Notes: generated by a model from the letters alone, not told the origin. Shown: positions 11,973 through 24,659, counted from the first letter of the stretch. The stretch: 64,000 bases of DNA from Fremontodendron californicum (GCA_030761205.1 JAULJL010000029.1:317501-381500); one strand, 5' to 3'. Numbers and translations: made by a program.

Positions 11973-12209
11973 GTGTTGTTCGATTTGTGTAATTATTCTC
12001 GTTTTTTTTTGCATTGGTCTTTTACGGTTGATTTTTCTTCTCTTTTTGATTTTCTTCCTGAAATCACGCAAAAATCTTTTGTTAGGTTAACATTTCCTTC
12101 TGACAGGTCAAATACACTTTCGGCGACATTATTACTCTTGTCTGATTCACTACTCAGTCCTCTATATATTACACCATGTACTCATTCTCTTTCAGGCACT
12201 CGAAAAAAA
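11973..12209 (+). promoter_or_regulatory. Region upstream of LOG-like ORF with TATA-like box and splice acceptor
   Basis: CTATATATTACACC lies at ~12160-12173, then a CT-rich run ending TTTCAG at 12190-12195, 14 bases before the LOG-like ATG. The frame happens to be open back to 11973, but the translated part has no LOG similarity and is probably untranslated leader. Confidence 0.4.
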
Positions 12210-12857
12210 ATGGAAAGTACTTCGTCCCAACGCATTGAAAAAATTTGTGTCTTTGGAGGTGCTTATCCAGGGAAAAATAAAATATTAGCTGATGAAGCCA
12301 TAAGAGTTGGAGTAATACTTGCCCAACAAAAGATCCAGTTGATTTATGGAGGCGGTAGTACGGGTTTAATGGGAGCAGTCGCTACAGCAGCACACGCCGG
12401 AGGAAGTCCAGTTCTAGGAATCGTGCCAAAACTATTCATAGGTTTTTGTGGACCTACCTTGGGTAAGGAAATATAAGTCCGGAGTATCCCTGAACGGATG
12501 ACAATCATGTACCATTCTGCCGATGCATTCATTGCTTTACCAGGAGGTCTGGGTACATTGGAAGAAATAGCTTGCGTGGCTTCTTGGTCATCTTTGGTCA
12601 CAAATAAGAAACCCATTGGTTTGCTTAATATTAATGGTTATTTTAGTAATTTGCTTTCATATTTAGATAATGTTGTGGAAAATGGATTCATGTTTTCAGA
12701 GGCAAGGAGAACCATAATTTTTGCTACAACCATTGAAGATTTACTCAAAAAGCTCTAAGCTTATGAGTATTTACCTGCTACGGTTGTTTCGCAAACGCTC
12801 GAAAAAAGAAAAAGAGATATAGACAAGAAAGGAGTGGATTGCACTTTGTCTTTGTGA
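12210..12857 (+). pseudogene. LOG-like cytokinin riboside 5'-monophosphate phosphoribohydrolase carried by the retrotransposon
   Basis: LOG enzymes release active cytokinin base from its nucleotide in the cytosol. From the ATG at 12210 one frame gives 215 codons, the usual plant LOG length, to TGA at 12855-12857. It is broken by two in-frame TAA codons (12474-12476, 12756-12758). Motifs in order are KICVFGGAYPGK (nucleotide-binding loop), YGGGSTGLMG (12348-12374), GIVPK, an arginine in IPERM (12495-12497) where LOGs have the catalytic H-x-R-K arginine, and PGGLGTLEE (12540-12566) matching the family signature PGGxGTxxE. KPIGLLNINGYF and a LOG-like tail (AYEYLPATVV, after the second stop) follow. 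There is no intron, whereas plant LOG genes have several, so it likely derives from an mRNA. Divergence (FGGAYPG versus the usual FCGSSPG-like loop) suggests long residence in the element. Neighbours are pol and the cysteine-rich ORF upstream and the 3' LTR downstream. Confidence 0.85.
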
Positions 12858-13003
12858 CATTATCTAACATTTTGTTTGTTGTGTCTCAGTTATAATAAGT
12901 GGTTAGCAATCTCTGCAGGTAATATCTCCTAAATTCTACCTTTAAAATTTGACATTGGGGACAATGTCATATTTTAGTAGGGGGTAAGGGACATATTTTG
13001 CTA

Positions 13004-13035
<32 letters not shown>

Positions 13036-13947
13036 TTGTTGTGTTTTAAGCCATTTAGAAGTATTCATTCTAAACAAGGTCTGAGTAAGGGAGACTTGAG
13101 ACATACCTTGTCAGTTTGATTTAATCTTTTCAAAAAAAAAAAACTATCTGGTCCATTTATTATCTGCATGTGTTTTACTACTTTCGTGTATGTATTTTTT
13201 TTTTTTTAGTATTAGTATAATCTTGGCAAGCATGTGGATAAAGCAATAGAGTTACAAAGGCTTTGATTAAGTTATCTAGGTTATTTTCAATTTGGTTTTC
13301 TAAAAATTGAATATTTTTGATGATCAAATGTCTTTGAGATTGTTTTTGGCAGATCGGTTTGATTTTTGTTGGAATGTGAATTCATGGTGAGCCTTTGGAA
13401 AGCCACGGAAAACTGGGAAGACATAGTAAGTTTAGTTTTTCTCTTCATTCCACATGCAGATTTAGGTCATCACATAGATGCTTGCATCTACACATTATCT
13501 GATCTTAGAACAAAGTCACTATCCAAAAAGCCCCTTATCTTTGCCCCCTTACATTAGGAGCCCATAGGTTGTAAACCTTCGGGTTGGATCGCTAGATATG
13601 AACTCCAGAAATTATGCCAAAGTGAACGGATACGACTCCGACCCCCATTCCCTCTTTATACTTTTATGATAATATTTGTGATCATTGGGTTTGGGATTGT
13701 GTGTTTCCTTCTTGTTTATTTTGTTATCTTTTGAAATCTGAAAAAAAAATGGGAATAATGCAAAAGAGGGTAGTTAGAATGAGTGACTGTTTTTAGAGTC
13801 GTGAACTTCGAACTTATTGATGCCAAAACAATGTTGTGATGAGTTGAGAAAAATATGCTGAAAAAAAGAGCTGATGAAAATATGTCTTGTTTGATCAATT
13901 GAATAAAAAGAAAGAAAAAGAAAGTATGGAATCCAATGTGATTTCTG

Positions 13948-13984
<37 letters not shown>

Positions 13985-14640
13985 AAGAATGATGATAATG
14001 AATAGATGTGATTGTGCATAAAAGATGTCCCAATGAGGGCACAAATCAAAAGAAAATCACTTATGCTTTAAAAAAAATCAGAATTCAAGATTCGAGGTTC
14101 TTCATTATAGAGAGGTTTTTACTTTTCTATTTTCTTTGGATCGAGTCTTTTCTTGCTTTTTGTTTTCTTTTCAAAATATTAATGTTGAACATAGGACTAA
14201 GGATGAGTGAGAATGGAAATATTTTGAGAGGATTGATCACATTATTATTATATTTCTTGAGCCTAACTTGTGATAAACCTCAGATTATGTTTGAACATTC
14301 CACCCCTCACTTGTCCATAAGCCTCAGATTCATCTCTGTACCGATCAGATTTGTCGAGTTCACTTGTGAACTGCGGTGACAAGGATCTTAGCATGTGTAC
14401 TTATGAAGCTATAGTTTGCCTAGTCCTCCATGGCTAGCTAAAGTCTCGCCAAGAAGGAAGTTCCTCAATCGTACGGTAATGCCTTCAATTTTAATCTCAT
14501 TGACCCTTTACTCGAACTTAATATGCCAATGATACTTAATTAGATGCCTTGCCAATTCTTACGCTTGATCTTGCTTGTTTGTTTGAGACCCCTTTAACTT
14601 GTTTTCCTGTTTATTTATTTATTTATTTTTTCTAGGATTG
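12858..14640 (+). other. Non-coding 3' region of the Athila-like element
   Basis: No gene is supported. It contains a small GACATT/AATGTC inverted repeat followed by a purine run (AGTAGGGGGTAAGGG, ~12974-12988), A tracts at ~13010-13034 and ~13949-13983, and T tracts. The ORFs at 13366-13557 and 14008-14379 have no recognisable domain. Confidence 0.6.
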
Positions 14641-14644
14641 AGTC

Positions 14645-14681
14645 GTTGCTAGGGACTAGCAACAATCTAAGTGTGGGGGTG
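14645..14681 (+). other. Hairpin and polypurine tract before the 3' LTR
   Basis: GTTGCTAG (14645-14652) and CTAGCAAC (14656-14663) form a perfect 8-bp stem with a 3-base loop. The purine-rich AAGTGTGGGGGTG (14669-14681) abuts the LTR start at 14682 and is the likely plus-strand primer. Confidence 0.7.
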
Positions 14682-16195
14682 TGATAACTCGTATAATTAT
14701 ATAGTTTTTAGTTATGTTTTATTATTGTTTTGTGTCAAATACGAGTTATTATTGCTTAGTCTAATTGTGTTTATGATCTTTTATATTTTTATGTAATTTG
14801 GTGTTTTTCACGAGTTTCTTTGAGTGATTTCAGATTACTAGGTTAAATCAAGAATTAAGGGCAAATCCAGTTCAGTTCCAGTTCCGACACCTTTTTCCAT
14901 ATCAGCTATATCTGGAGTTTCAAAAAAGCATTAAGGCTGAAATTTTTACAGTTCAAAGTTAAGAGGCATATGTATCTTTTTCATGCTTTACACTTCTTGA
15001 AACGGAGTCGTTTTCCCTAGCAAAATGTGGTATCAAGTTGGCTGACGTGCAATGCCGTCTGTTCTGACCAGTTTTTGGTATTTTGATCATATCTTCTGAT
15101 CCACATGAGAAAATGAGCTGATTCCAACGGCTATGGATTACAAACTGATAGGGGAACATTTTTCTAGAAGACCATGTGATCAGATCAAGCCTCCAACATT
15201 GACAAAATTAACCATCAAGCTGGCTGATCAAAATTGTCATACAATATGACGAAAATTGTTAGAAAAATGCACCCACCTATTATACCTACCTTTGAAATTT
15301 AAAAAGCTTGTCTCTTGTCATTTAGCTCTCCAAAATATGTATAAATAGAGGGCCTTGGATGATTTTAAGAAACATTATTGTACATTGGTAGGATATTAGC
15401 CATTGTAATAAAATTCTCTAAGTTTTCTTCTTCTTTCCTTTCTCTAGTTTTCTTTTTCTTTATTTACTTATGCTTCTTACATTTCTTTTCATTTTATTCA
15501 TATCTAGTATGTGTTGATAATCATATTGTTGAGGTGATGAGGTGAAGCTTTTGGTAAATGCTAAGGTTAGTCTCTTAAACATGAGCTAAAATGAATCATC
15601 ATTTATAAACACTAGTATAGATAATATTTTCTTTTGGTTTAAAATCATACTTGCAAAGTAGAGACCTTGATTCATTATTGACAATGAAAATGGCACAGTA
15701 AATGCTTGGTTTCATAACCTTGATTTGTTGTAGACATATACCTTGGCATAAGGAATGCTTGGACTCTTTTTATGAGTTTTGAGGACACCAAATGAACATA
15801 ATATCATATGCTATGGACGTTGGACAATTTGGACTGAATTGCTAAACCTTCCGATTGGAACCTCCCTTATGTGTGAATTTCAATTGTGTAATAAAACAAG
15901 ATTAATCTTAGCATAACACCAAGAGTGGATTCTCTAACCTCAACATCTTTTATTATTTTTTTTTATATCTTCTTTAATTTCTTTTATGTTATTTTGTTTA
16001 TTTTGTTCTCTAGTATCTTATTTATCTTGTTTTGTTGTTGATTCCCTAATATCTTGTTTACTTTCTTTTTCTTATATATTTATAAACTTATACTTACTAA
16101 TACGCTTCCCTGTGGTTCGACCTCGGACACCCGAGAATTTATTACTTGAACATAACCTGCACTTGGGTTTACAACTCTTAATTGAGTCTCCATCA
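14682..16195 (+). repeat. 3' LTR of the Athila-like element
   Basis: This is a direct repeat of 5768-7281 with identical length and TG..CA ends. It has a TATA box at 15340-15347 and is followed by the 5-bp target duplication GTGAT (16196-16200). Confidence 0.9.
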
Positions 16196-17441
16196 GTGAT
16201 TCTGGATGAGTTGGGATAGTAGCTCACTGTATGTCACAGGAATCGGATCAACCTGATTTTTTTCGCTTTTTATGCCCCCTTCGATTATTCCCAAGGGTGT
16301 TAGATTGATAGACAGATGTAAATTCTGGTGTGCTTGCAGTCATTGGTTGGTAAGGATAAGAACCTTGAGAGACATTGTTTAGGGTAGAGTAAAATGGCTG
16401 ATACGAGTAGAATTTAGGAGATGGGGCAAAGCCTTCCATGACTTGGGTATATTCCTTTCTCTTTTCAAATGCTCTATTTCTCTCAGTATTGGATGTTCTT
16501 TCTCCTTCAATTTTCCCATCCTTGATAGCATTCTCAATCATCTCCCCTGAAATTACCATGTTTGAAAAATTCTTCGTGGTGTTACCGACAAGTATATCAT
16601 TGTACGGGGCTTGTAGTGTATTCACAAAAAGGACAATGCTTTCTTTCTGACTTAAAGGTGGTTGTACTTGGACGGCCAGGCTCATACACCGCTGTGCATA
16701 TTCTTTGAAGCTCTCAGTAGCTCTCTTCTTCATATTTCGCAAGGTGAGACGGTCAAGCGCCATGTCGGTCATATACTTGTACTGGTTTAGAAAAGCCCTA
16801 GCCAGGTCGTTCCAAGAGCGAATCTGATCCTTTCTCAACTGACTATACCACCTAATTGCGGACCCGCTGAGGCTATCCTAAAAGTAGTGAATCAAAAGCT
16901 TATCATTATCTATATGACTCATCATCTTCCGGCAGAACATAGTGATATGGGCTGACGGATCGATCGTCTCGTCATATTTCACAAAGTCAGTGATATTGAA
17001 TTTAGGAGGAATGAATAAATCGAGGACCAAACATCATTCTTTCGAATCCACACTCCCGAATACGTCTGTATTTTCTACTACCCGGAGCCTTTCATCTAGC
17101 AACGGATATTTCCGTTGGGAATCTGCCAACTCAACCTGATTTAACTCAACCATTTTCAACTTTTCATGTTCGACTGGGTTATCTAAGTTCAGGGTGTTGT
17201 TGGGTTTAACTGTGTTCTGGCTATCCAACATCATGACCTCACTCTAACCCTTTTTTGCCTCTAACCCTTCTCTGGCGGCAAAGTTTCCAGTGTATCCTTT
17301 TTCCTTGATTACAGCGGACATCAGCTCCATCAATTTAGTCATCTGATCCTTAGATTCTGCTTGAGACTTTGCCAGCTGTTCTCGCAATTCTTCCTGTACT
17401 CTTTCCATTTTTTCCATTAGGGCAACTTGTTCATTCTCCAT
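16196..17441 (-). pseudogene. gag-like gene, copy A (5' part)
   Basis: This minus-strand gag homologue of the Tat/Ogre-like element matches 23405-24659 of copy B. It starts with a coiled-coil-like N-terminus (MENEQVALMEKMERVQEEL). The gag core includes MTDMALDRLTLRNMKKRATE and a basic stretch (GHKKRKKSG). The frame is broken more than in copy B (stops near 17240 and 17030, and in the AIRWY-type segment near 16880). Its C-terminal end lies beyond the nested element at 5591-5767. Nothing functional is expected. Confidence 0.65.
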
Positions 17442-18285
17442 AGCACTAGCCTGTATTAAAAGGGTACTCAGTACTTCTCATACCTCTGATTTGAAATGGA
17501 AATTCTTTCAAAAACTCTTAAAGCCAAGCCAACTTCTGTTTTATTTCCCCAAATGTATGTCATGATGAAAGAGTCATGAATTGAATTTGATACACGTGAA
17601 GCCTAAACAATATGATGTATGGACATGTACAGTGGAAACATGCTGACTATATATGTAATAAATGCAATCACGATGCCACCAGGATGCAAGCCAAGAATAA
17701 ACAAATCAACGCATGGATATATGGAATAAATGACCATGTATATTTCAGTGTATTTCCCAATGAATGATCATATACACTATGAATGCAACACGATGTCAAA
17801 TATGATGCATGTAAACAATGAATGATTGACATAGAGTATATACAAAGAAAATCATGCTGACCATGTGTATCATGAATGTGACCTAATGCTAACATGATGT
17901 AAGTAATAAGCAAATTAGTGCATACTATGTTTGTCATGAATACCATCTGATGCTACCAAGATGCATGTATGGTAGTATGGTATGACAAATAATTGATCGG
18001 ATGCAAAATGCAAAGGGGACCATACCACTGAGGAAATAAGAATCGGAGGAACCTAATCATCAACATCTCATAAATTTGAAGCACAACCAATTAATTCCCA
18101 AATCAACGTTCACAATGGTATAAACCATGTTTACAAAATATGAGCAGTGATTAAAACTACCTTTACAAGCACTTTATCTTTCCTAGCATCCTAAGGCTAT
18201 AAGAGCTGGCTACTGAAAAAGTGAAATCCTATTACATCATATAAGACCGAAGTCCTTTCACATCATTACCGTAAATCTTCCACTC
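17442..18285 (-). other. Spacer with degenerate ~100-bp repeats, copy A
   Basis: This stretch is rich in ATGATGCATGTAA/GACCATGTATAT-type degenerate repeats, especially at 17640-17980, also seen at 24860-25200 and 26580-26900. No gene is seen. Confidence 0.5.
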
Positions 18286-19193
18286 CTAATTACCCTTTCC
18301 CAGTCCTCTATCAATCAGCGTCGCTGGATCCAACCATTTGGCATCTATAAGAGATTGCACTTTCCTTTTGACGGCTATACAGTCTTCAATGCTGTGCTCA
18401 GTAATTCCGCAGTGATAATCACATCTTGTATTTGGGTTATACCCCTTGTGATATGATGGGAACAGGGGTTTCAATGGCACACAGGCAACCATGTGATTTT
18501 GGACTTGTATAGGGAGAAGCTCTCAGTAGTTGATTGGAATGGGATCATACTGCTCTTGAGTCTTGTTCTTGGGTTGTTTCTTAGTCACACATGGCCTAGG
18601 AGCTGGGGCACTTGATGGTGGCACTAAGGTTCGAACCGAAGTGCTTACATAGAAAGGTGGCGGAACAGCATGGTAAGGGTATGGATTTGGGCACGAGACC
18701 CTTAGAGGTTGTTCATAGTTCAAGGTTCCTATCAGGGATGCTTGATAAGGTACTTGATGAGGGAAGAAATACAAACTGTCAATTGGTGGTGCTGGAGTGG
18801 GATTCAGGGATCCCGTAGTGATCATCCTAGTGGACAATGGGCAATAGTAGGGTGAGGATACTAGTTTGGACCTAGGACCAATTGCAGGGACTGTTTGGGA
18901 TTTGAGGTTTCTATCCTTGGTATCAGGCTCTCGAGTTTAATCATTTCAATGATTTTGTCCATAATTTCATCAGGATTGCAACCTTTGTGGCATTGACAAG
19001 TGCAGGATCCAGCAAGGATTGTATGTTCTGGACCTGATGGTTTTGGTTGATTCGAAGGTGATGTAGAGCCCTGAGAAAGTTCCCCTTTACTTTTACCCAT
19101 ATCCTCAAACATTTTCATCATTTTGGCAAGCTGTTCTTTCACCTCCCGGATTTCATGCCCAAATTCCTCTTGGTTGCGTTCCAAAGACCCCAA
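18286..19193 (-). pseudogene. Upstream gag-related ORF, copy A
   Basis: This is the homologue of 25503-26411. It has an N-terminal charged helix (EIREVKEQLAKMMKMFEDMG), a CTCQCHKGC cysteine cluster, a proline/tyrosine-rich middle and a C-terminal CDYHCGITEHSIEDC knuckle resembling that of gag. In this copy it is cut into three frames (18861-19193, 18523-18837, 18286-18492). The terminal domain is related to the C-terminal part of the downstream gag, so the element carries two gag-related genes in series. Function unknown. Confidence 0.55.
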
Positions 19194-19393
19194 TCGTTCC
19201 TCCTATTTATTCCTCATATCTCAAACCCCTTTCATGCAAATGAAAATGTCATGAGATCAAGAATACAATTATGAAGGTACATGCTCTATTCTTATGTGCA
19301 TGAATATACTGATGATTAATGCATGAACATATACAGAGAAATTATGATGACTATGTATGCTATGGATGCAATCTAATGCCAACATAATGCCAA

Positions 19394-20850
19394 CAGAAGC
19401 TTCAGCTATCACCACCGAAGACTTGCTCATTTTTTTAAAATAAAATAAAATAAAACTCTGGATATCTCTACAGAGGCTTCGGCTATCACTACCAAAGACT
19501 TTCTCACTGTTTAAAATTTGTAAAATTCTGGGTATCTCCTCTAGAAGCTTCAGCTATCACCACCGAAGACTTTCTCACTGTTTAAAATTTGTAAAATTCT
19601 GGTATCAACTCCAGAAGCTTCAGCTATCATTATCAAAGACTTGTTCTTTTTTTAAAATTTGTAAAAATTCTGGGTATCACCTCCATAAGCTTCAGCTATC
19701 ACTACCAAAGACTTGTTCAGTTTAAAAATGTAAAATTTTGGGTTCGACAAGTTCAAAATAAAATAAAGGACCTTGACGGTGGTCTCGGGGCTCGACTCAT
19801 TTGAGAAGCAGAACGAGTTCGAATTTAAAACAAAATATCTTGGCAGTGGTCTCGGGACTTGACTCATTTGAGAAGCAGAACGAGTTCGATTATACCTGAA
19901 AGCTTTAAGAGAGGATGCAAATGCTTCATGATGCAAATGCAAATGTCTTTAGTTGATGCAAATGCTTCTTGATGTAGATGCAAATGACTTAGATTGATGC
20001 AAATGTCTTTGATGCAAATGTAAATGACTTGATTTGATGCAAATTTTCTTGATGCAAATTCAAATGACTTAGACTGATGCAAATGCTTTTTGATGTAGAT
20101 GCAGATGTTGAATAAAATTATGAGTATCTCCTCCAGAAGCTTCGGCTATCACCACCAAAGACTTGCTCATTTTTAAAACTGTAAAACTCTGGGTAACTCC
20201 TCCAGAAGAAGATTTCTCACTGTTCAAAATTATAAAACTCTGGATATCTTCACCAGAGGCTTCAGCTATCACCACCGAAGACTTGTTCACTTTTAAAATT
20301 TGTAAAATTCTAGATATCCCCTCCAGAAGCTTTGGCTATCACCACCAAAGGTTTGCTCATTGTAAAATTCTGCGTAACACCTCCAGAAGCTTCAGTTATC
20401 ACCATCGAAGACTTGCTCATTTTAAAAATCGTGTTGAAAATTATACCCAAAAGCTTTGAGAAGGGTGCAAATGTAAATGGCTTGGATTGATGCAAATGCT
20501 TCATGATGCAGATGCAAATGTCTTGAATTGATGCAAATGCTTCTAAATGCAGCAAAATAAAATGAAAATTTGTCATGATGAAAATGAAAATGTAAATGGT
20601 TCAAGAACGATGTAATTGCAACTATAATGAAGATGCAATGATCCTAGAAATGATGCAATTGCTTGAGATGATGCAAATGCAAATATCTATGAATGATATA
20701 CTTGTAAAGGTAGAATGCAGATGCTAATGGAATAATACCCATGCAAATACCCATGAATGATGCAAATGCTCACCGACACTGTGCAGATGCAAAAGCTTAA
20801 TAAAGAGATGAATGCTCAGGAATGATGCAAATGCCTCCGATCATTCTTCT
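19394..20850 (-). repeat. 3'-untranslated tandem repeats, internal copy B
   Basis: Second copy of the array at 2185-3620, same unit (AAGCTTCAGCTATCACCA core) and same order of subtypes. The left edge, at about 19394, is the junction of the large tandem duplication. Confidence 0.75.
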
Positions 20851-23200
20851 AGACTTTGGCTTAGCCTTTCAAATTCATTTTCTTCTTTTTCAAATCAAAG
20901 TATATCTTCAAATCATTTTGGCTATTCTCCTTGCCCCAACAGTCTTCAAATTTTTATCAGTAGATGTCTGAAATGAGTTCTATTTCTTCATCTCATAACT
21001 GGAAGTCAAGGCCTATCCTAATAGCTCTATACCTTTGGGTTAGAAAAACCCTTGTCTCATGTCAACATCAAAAATGGGTATTTCAAAAAATATCTTTATT
21101 TTTTTTTCCCATTTAGAAAACCTATGAACGAAAAATATTAACTCCAAAGTGTGTGATGTACAAATCTTTTGAAGACTGGTGATCATTGTTAGAAATTTAT
21201 AGTGTCAATCTAGTTTTTTTCAACTAGGATTGGCCAGGCTTGGTATAACAAAATTTTGGTTGATCGAAGAAAACTTCACAACAAAAATGTATGTCCCTTC
21301 TAGGCTCACAAATGGAATAGGTTTTATAAATCATGAATTCATTGAGAACTGAACAAATCCAACATTCTTTTAATTTTCATATCAAGGCATTTTGACAAGC
21401 ATCAAGATTGGCTGGAAAGTTTAATCTTGGAGGGAAAAAGTCTTAGTTTTTGAAATCAATCCTTCGAATAGAGCTCTCAATTTAGGAGGTTCGAGAATTC
21501 CTAGATGTTCCTCGATGACCTTGTTTTTTGTGGTATTGGCATTATCATAGATGGCATCAAAATTTTCCATTTTACTCTAGACCGCCCGTTCTTTGGGTTT
21601 TCTCCCTAGAGTCCCATTTTTTCCTATTTTTCTTTTTTTCTCTTTTTTATTTTTTTTTTTTTACCATGCACTTGAGAATTCTAACTTCTTCCTTAGTGAA
21701 ATGAGAATTCTATGAGATGAGATAAAATCTGAGGAAAAACCCTTCAAGTTGAATATTCATGCTTGATCAAAATGGGTGTTTAAAGCACGTAATGTAGACA
21801 ATGGCTTGGGGTTTAGAAAGAAAGGATAAATAGGCCCAAAATATGTGTTTGAAGGTAATCAAGTCAAGGATCATTTCTTTAGGAGAATTCCCTTTGAAGC
21901 ATTTGTCCCTTTTGGACTTTTGATTCCTTTTGACTTTGCTCTTTTTCTTCTTTGCTTTTGGCTTCCATGTTTTTTCTCACTTTTTTTTCTTTTGTTTTGT
22001 TCTTGGCTTCCATTTCGACAGAATGAGCACATATTCATTTAGGGCTCAATTTTCTTTGTATCTGTCTTCGAACTAGGACTTATCTTTAAGAAGATCTTTC
22101 CTCACATTTGCCCCTTAGTGTAGAGGGTGATCCTTGATCAGGGTTCAAAAAGAATGAATTCTTTCGGCTCAAAATGGGTGACTATGGATAATATCTTTCT
22201 GCGAGAGAGATATGAAAGATGGCCATTTCTCATATCAAGCACAAATATTCTCATTGGAAAGCAATCCTCAGGGGAAATAGATAATCAAAATTTCATTTTG
22301 CACTTGAAATCATCTGAATTCTCATACGCATGATATCACAATTTTTCTTCTTTCTTTTTTTGTTTTTTCATTGTATGCCCCAATGCTTCATGCGTTAATC
22401 CATCCTTATTCACCACATATTCATCATTTCCAGATATGATGCCCCAATTTGATCAACCTAGGGAAATTGTATCAATGAGGAACATAGCAAGTCTAAGTTT
22501 ACACTGAAAAATCTAAGTTTAAATCTAAGTTCTTTGAAGAGACAAGAAAAATATGACCCAAAAACGAGTTTTCTCTAGGACATGGGATAATTTAGTTTAA
22601 TTATTGTGCCCCAGGGTGTCAATCATAAAGTGATGTTTGGGCAATTTGTGTTTTGTGGTTTGATGGAAATGACATGAATGGCTTTGGCACCACCTTGACA
22701 CACATCGAATTACCAAGATCTAGATTCTTGAAAGAATGCCTCATTTGTTTGAATTTCAAAGAGTTCGAAAAATTTTCAAAAAATTTGTTCCTTTGTTCAT
22801 AGCCTAGACTAGGATTTACATCTTTGTTTATTATGCAGTGACAATGGTTTATGAAGTTTAATTATTCATATTCCTTGAAACATTAAGTTTTTCAAGTAGT
22901 CTTGTTTCAAGGGATTTAGGCATAGGGAACCCTAAAAGAGAGAGGGAAAATATTGAGTCATTTCTAACAATGATCATCAGTATTCTCGAGACTGTCCCTT
23001 ATTTCATGTGAAAACCCCTTTTTATTGTTTACCACAAATTTTCATAAAGTTTCAATTTTTTGCAAATTCAAATTATTATTTAAACATAAAGAACACAAAA
23101 CATTTAAATCCAAAATTTATGTCATGTAGATGTCAACAGGAGACAAGTGCTTTCATCATCACAGTGTATAGAACTACATGCATCAAAAATCCTAATATGA
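20851..23200 (-). other. Non-coding 3' internal region, copy B
   Basis: Co-linear with 3621-5590 but retains 464 bp (22466-22929) lost from copy A. No pol or other gene is visible. Confidence 0.6.
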
Positions 23201-24659
23201 TTATGCACCATGTTTCTTATGACACTTGGCTTTCCCATCTTCAAAACTTATCAAACCAACCTTGATGAGATCCCTGACCTTGTACTTCAAAGTGGGGCAG
23301 TTCTCTATTAAGTGACCTTGATTGCCAGAATGATAACCACAACACTCATTAGCATCATACCATCTCGGATAAGGAGGCTTTAAAGGCTCTAATTGCATGG
23401 GTGTCACAAGGTGATTCTGGATGAGTTGAGATAGTAGCTCACTGTATTTCACAGGAATTGAGTCAACCTGATTTTTTTCGCTTTTTATGCCCCATTCGAT
23501 TATTCCCAAGGGTGTTAGATTGATATACAGATGTAAATTCTGGTGTGATTGCAGTCATTGGTTGGTAAGGATAAGAACCTTGAGAGACATTGTTTAGGGT
23601 AGAGTAAAATGGCTGATACGAGGAGAATTGGGGAGATGGGGCAAAGCATTCCATGACTTGGGTATATTTCTTTCTCTTTTGAAATGCTCTATTTCTCTCA
23701 GTATTAGATGTTCTTTCTCCTTCAATTTTCCCATCCTTGATAGCATTCTCAATCATCTCCCCTGAAATTACCATGTTCGAAAAATTCTTCGTGGTGTTAC
23801 CGACAAGTATATCATAGTACGGGGCTTGCAGTGTATTCACAAAAAGGACAATGGTTTCTTTCTGAGTTAAAGGTGATTGACCTTGGACGGCCAGGCTCAT
23901 ACACCACTGCGCATATTCTTTGAAGCTCTCAGTAGCTCTTTTCTTCATATTTTGCAAGGTGAGACGGTCAAGCACCATGTCGGTCATATACTTGTACTGG
24001 CTTAGAAAAGCCCTAGCCAGGTCGTTCCAAGAGTGAATCTGATCCTTTCTCAACTGACTATACCATCTAATTGCAGACCCGCTGAGGCTATCCTGAAAGT
24101 AGTGAATCAAAAGCTTATCATTATCTATATGACTCGTCATCTTCCGGCAGAACATAGTGATGTGGGCTGACGGATCGGTCATCTCGTCATATTTCACAAA
24201 GTCAGTGATATAAAATTTAGGAGGAATGACTAAATCGAGGACCAAACATCATTCTTTCGAATCCACACTCCCTAATACGTCTGTATTTTCTACTACCCGG
24301 AGCCTTTCATCTAGCAACTGATATTTCCCTTGGGAATCTGCCAACTCAACCTCATTTAACTCAACCATTTTCAACTTTTCATGTTCAACTGGGTTGTCTA
24401 AGTTCAGGGTGTTGCTGGGTTTAACTGTGTTCTGGCTATCCAACAACATCATGACCTCACTTTGACCCTTTTGTGCCTCTAACCTTTCTCTGGCAGTAAA
24501 GTTTCTAGTGTATCCTTTTCCCTTGATTACAGCGGACATCAGCTCCATCAATTTAGTCATCTGATCCTTAGGTTCTGCTTGAGACTTTGCCAGCTGTTCT
24601 CGCAATTCTTCCTGTACTCTTTCCATTCTTTCCATTAGGGCAACTTGTTCATTCTCCAT
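23201..24659 (-). pseudogene. gag-like gene of the Tat/Ogre-like element, copy B
   Basis: The most complete gag copy. The N-terminal part (24659-24249) is helical and charged. After an in-frame TGA at 24249-24251 the same frame continues with the gag core: VIPPKFYITDFVKYDEMTDP, AIRWYSQLRKDQIHSWNDLA, FLSQYKYMTDM, TESFKEYAQWCMSLAV. At an A7 run in the codons of GHKKRKK (near 23485) the frame shifts. The downstream frame (23509-23201) gives the C-terminal segment (SELLSQLIQNHLV) and a knuckle (CCGYHSGNQGHLIENC). Both the TGA and the shift are shared with copy A, so they predate the duplication. No protease or RT follows. Confidence 0.75.

Larger units (their letters stand above)
5768..16195 (+). 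mobile_element. Athila-like Ty3/gypsy element with accessory genes
   Basis: This 10.4-kb element has 1514-bp LTRs at both ends, TG..CA termini, a 5-bp target duplication, a tRNA-Asp-type PBS (7288-7305) and a PPT directly before the 3' LTR. Coding order is gag (7444-8622, broken), protease fused to integrase with RT/RNase H missing (8631-11136), a cysteine-rich accessory ORF (11314-11917), a LOG-like ORF (12210-12857), a long non-coding 3' region and the 3' LTR. It is nested in the gag of copy A of the larger minus-strand element. By eye the two LTRs differ at roughly 25-30 positions (about 2%), so it is neither brand-new nor ancient. Confidence 0.88.

Noticed and set aside
12344..12616. Minus-strand ORF opposite the LOG-like gene
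   Set aside because: Antisense shadow; the LOG motifs are on the plus strand.
13716..14379. ORFs around the poly-A tract in the Athila 3' region, possibly env-like with hydrophobic stretches
   Set aside because: The hydrophobicity comes from A/T homopolymers, and there is no signal, coiled-coil or transmembrane arrangement typical of env-like proteins.
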